DNA of 64,000 bases, taken from assembly GCA_964353175.1 (NCBI GenBank), contig CAYGUX010000012.1, positions 12,760 to 76,759 on the forward strand. The letters are read 5' to 3'. A program made the position numbers and the translations under genes. How positions within the stretch are numbered: position 1 is the stretch's first letter; each line of letters opens with the position of its first letter. This stretch comes from JAIYCX01 sp964353175 (GTDB taxonomy: Bacteria; Bdellovibrionota_C; UBA2361; SZUA-149; DAOLCO01). Of the stretch, positions 61,347 through 64,000 are shown piece after piece. Below the pieces are notes generated by a model that saw only the letters and a program-made list of their open reading frames with translations, had not been told where the DNA came from and searched no databases.

Positions 61347-64000
61347 ATGAAGATTTTATTAACTCGCATAAATGCTTATATTAATGCCCCCTTCCGTGTG
61401 GCAATAGTAGGTCTTGGCTTACTATCAACTCTATTCTGCACTGACGGCTTTGCCCAAAATCAAGATATCAATAATCGCTTAAAAGCCATTATTCAAAGAA
61501 ATATTCAACGGACTAAACAGTCTATTGAAAAAAAAGAACAAGAAATCAAGCAAGACGTTGGCCCCTTCATAAAAGAACAAAATAGCGGTAAGCGAAAATT
61601 AAAAGGTACCGATAGTGCCGCTTTTGCACCGATGGAAAATCCTTTAGATAAATCAGGTGGACACTTAGATGAGAATACCTCATGGAAAGAGTATCAGGCT
61701 GATAGTAAAATAATTCTTAACGACATGACATTCCCAAGATGCATGGAGCCTAGGCTGGTTGCAAAAGGAATAGGGCCAATTACTTTATATACAGACGGCC
61801 TAAATAAACATTATGAAATTGAATGTAAGGCCAACTGCTTTAACCCTGGTACCTTAGATCCAAGTGAATGGGTAGAGCCTTGGCAGGTAATTTCATACTA
61901 TTGGCCACAATATCAGCTTAGCGTAAACAAAGCTGGTGCTCAAATGATAGATCCAGATATTGTCAAAGAAAATCGAGGGACAACTTCTGGTGAAGAGACA
62001 GGTTTATATAGAGGACCAACGTCTAACAGCGAAGATACGGCCGACAACAAAAGGAACCGAGAAGCGCAAAAAAAAATAATGAGAGACTTAGGTCTTCCTG
62101 TCGATGAAATAGAATTCCCAGATTACCATAAATCCGGAAAGGAAACCCATCTACAGCAAGATGGGGAGATTCGATATGTTAGCGCCATGCGACCTAATGC
62201 CATGTGGAGAGCGGCGAATCAAAGGCCACCAATTATACCAGGTTGGACCGTCTCACCAACTTGCCTATTCAATGCATTAGATCCTACTACCAAGGATAAA
62301 AAAGTTATCGCAAATCGATTTGACCAAGGATACTTTGCCATAGTTGCTAGATATCCAGAAACTAGGTTTAAGATGGATTCTAAGCGGTATAAAAAAACTT
62401 CTCCCTACAGTAGAAAACTTTCAGAGTATAAAAATAGCACGCCAAAGGATTTTTTAGATAGCAACTGTGCCTCATATAGGTTGGGCTCTAATCAAGCTGT
62501 ATATGGTGACCTTGCAAAAGTTGGATTTAAACCTAAAAACGATCCTTCCTACAAAGAGTATTGCCTACCTGGTGGTTACTCTCTTAGTGGTTCCATGACT
62601 TCAGACCGAGCCGCACCGAGGCTACAAGCTGACGCAGCGAGAGTAGTAATGGCAGCAATACTATTCTCTGCTGAGGGTGGAGAGATAGGGAAGATGAACT
62701 CGTCTAAAAAAAGACTTCCTGCATTTACGAAATATCTACTAAGTGACACGAGTGTTGTTCCTAGATATGTTAGTTTTGAGATTAACCCTGGCGAGAATAA
62801 AAGTAATATTGTTTTCTTAGACAAGCTACAGAGAATTTACCCAACTCAACCAATGACAGAAGGCTCTTCAGATGGAGTAGGTGGGGCAAGTAGTGAAGGC
62901 GGCCAAAGAAGTACCGAAGGTCAAAGAGGCTCACAATGTTTTAGACCTGAAGATATTCCTAACTGGTCTAGCGAGGGCATAACAAATATTTCAGAGTGGC
63001 CTCTTGGTTTAGTTCAGGACGTAAGAAAACATTATGGTGAAACTCGATGGGCGATGTGGAATAGAAGAGTCCTATGTGCTTGCGCCTTTGACGGATATGC
63101 TGGTTGCTTGAATCAAAATTCTGGCGACTTCAAAGAAGATAGTTTCGCTGGAGCCAAAGATTTTTCTGGACAACAAATTCCTGATCCCTTTACACTAGCA
63201 CTTCCAGTAATAAAAACTTTAGCAGAAAAAAAGGGCCCACCATCACCAAGCGGAGGGCCAACCTTTGCTGGGTTTAGCATGCCAGCGATCGATACTTCGA
63301 TTAGAGGATCGGGGCCAACCTTCCCAATTATGCCTGGAGGAAAAGCATATCCTCCACCTGAGAATAATCAAATCCCAGATCCACTCCTCCTTACTTGCAT
63401 ACCCATAGAGCAACAAGCTAAGCCTTCATCCCAGCCCTCAAGTCAGGCATCTGGACAACCATCTCAAAGTGGTTCAAACAGCCCAGCTGATCCGAATAAA
63501 CCTGAAGGAGCAAATAACGAATTCTATAACAGCCTTACTCCCTCAGAACAAAATTTATATAATTCTTACACTCCAGCCGAACAACAACTGGCAGTACAAA
63601 CAAATTGCATAACCTGACCACGCGAAAGAACGGCTCCTTCCGGTGGAAGGGGAATACAAGTAAAAAACAAACAACTTAGATTCATCAAAGAGCGCTTTGA
63701 TAATGGTTCTTACATACTTGAAAGAACTGCAAACTCCCTCGGTCAGAAACAATACTCATTCTGCTCTAACACTAATAGTTCTGGCTCTATCTCTCTATTT
63801 ACCTGTGGAGCAGAATCTACCCACTACCTAAGAGTCAGGCAAAAAGGCTGAGGACCTAGTGGCTGTACTACCTCCGGTGGAGGTGGATCTTATCAAGGCG
63901 GCGGTAATAGTAGTGGTGGATACATCCAACAAGGCGCTAATGGTCAGCAGGAATACTGCTATTTCCCTAATTCTGGTGGTGGTGGAGGTGGGGGTAGTAG
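61347..64000 (+). CDS. Exported protein with two in-frame TGA (probable selenocysteine) codons, 3' end outside window
   Basis: The frame from ATG at 61347 runs 756 codons to TGA at 63615 and continues open past a second TGA at 63849 to the window end, without TAA or TAG. Signal peptide at the N-terminus (VAIVGLGLLSTLF, cut after GFA). Then a Lys/Gln-rich helical stretch (about 30-65), a cysteine-containing body (CACAFDGYAGC near 570), and a Ser/Gln/Gly-rich tail. The first TGA completes C-I-T-Sec, a CxxU redox-type motif; the second lies in QKG-Sec-GPSGC. Each is followed by a SECIS-like hairpin. Family not recognised. Exported, so it would act in the periplasm or outside. Confidence 0.85.
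63634..63652 (+). promoter_or_regulatory. SECIS-like hairpin after the first TGA
   Basis: CTCCTTCC (63634-63641) pairs with GGAAGGGG (63645-63652), 8 bp with one G-U, loop GGU. Exactly 24 nt separate TGA (63615-63617) from the loop. Bacterial SECIS hairpins lie directly behind the UGA with a G-bearing loop 16-37 nt downstream, and SelB binds there. Confidence 0.8.
63868..63886 (+). promoter_or_regulatory. SECIS-like hairpin after the second TGA
   Basis: CTACCTCC (63868-63875) pairs with GGAGGTGG (63879-63886), 8 bp with the G-U at the same place, loop GGU, again 24 nt after TGA (63849-63851). The stem sequence differs from the first copy, but length, loop and spacing are the same. Confidence 0.8.

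Overview
The window is an AT-rich (roughly 38% G+C by eye), densely coded bacterial chromosome segment from a Gram-negative cell. Signs of an outer membrane are a signal-peptide beta-barrel ending in Phe, a LolA-like protein with FtsX-type transporters, and a lipoprotein cytochrome. The gene mix (MoxR/DUF58/von Willebrand operon, multiheme cytochrome, selenocysteine machinery) resembles deltaproteobacterium-like lineages, but I cannot place it more precisely. It opens in the last codons of dnaA.

Layout. 1-1.8 kb: end of dnaA and two small accessory transcription units. 1.8-6.9 kb: one minus-strand operon for an envelope ABC transporter system (LolA-like protein, two FtsX permeases, ATPase, beta-barrel). 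7.1-11.8 kb: rRNA methyltransferase, M23 endopeptidase, RuvX, MltG. 11.8-20.1 kb: a five-gene MoxR/DUF58/VWA operon. 20-31.8 kb: housekeeping genes (PanE, HD nucleotidase, ROK kinase, ferrochelatase, cysteine desulfurase, RluA-type synthase, Asp/Glu racemase) with accessory genes between them (LOG protein, protein-kinase-like protein, DUF4258/HTH pair). 31.8-33.8 kb: tetraheme lipoprotein and a membrane protein. 33.8-47.2 kb: a 13.4-kb accessory block bounded by identical 45-bp direct repeats. It holds plasmid-type fragments, a lone formaldehyde-activating enzyme, two AbiE-type toxin-antitoxin sets, a frameshifted DprA-like gene with fragments of its relatives around it, and a tandem array of single-gene cassettes. 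47.4-59.6 kb: biotin carboxylase, thioredoxin reductase, SelO, a cation/proton antiporter and a membrane glycosyltransferase cluster. 59.7-64 kb: selA, tRNA-Sec and a large exported reading frame.

Two things stand out. First, the last gene runs on, in the same frame, through two TGA codons to the end of the window. Each TGA is followed by exactly 24 nt and then an 8-bp hairpin with a GGU loop, which is the bacterial SECIS layout. The gene lies about 160 bp from the tRNA-Sec and selA genes. I read it as an undescribed exported protein with at least two selenocysteines (one in a Cys-x-x-Sec motif).

Second, at least eight accessory genes scattered from 0.6 to 46 kb share an untranslated leader although their proteins are unrelated. 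The leader has a boxA-like antitermination motif followed by a GGGTAGA block, then a hairpin whose sequence differs at every locus, a double-AGG motif and further hairpins, some with U-tracts. Three of these genes form a tandem array, each unit with its own palindrome, promoter, leader, gene, terminator and DprA-gene remnant. This looks like a family of exchangeable single-gene cassettes with a structured RNA leader.
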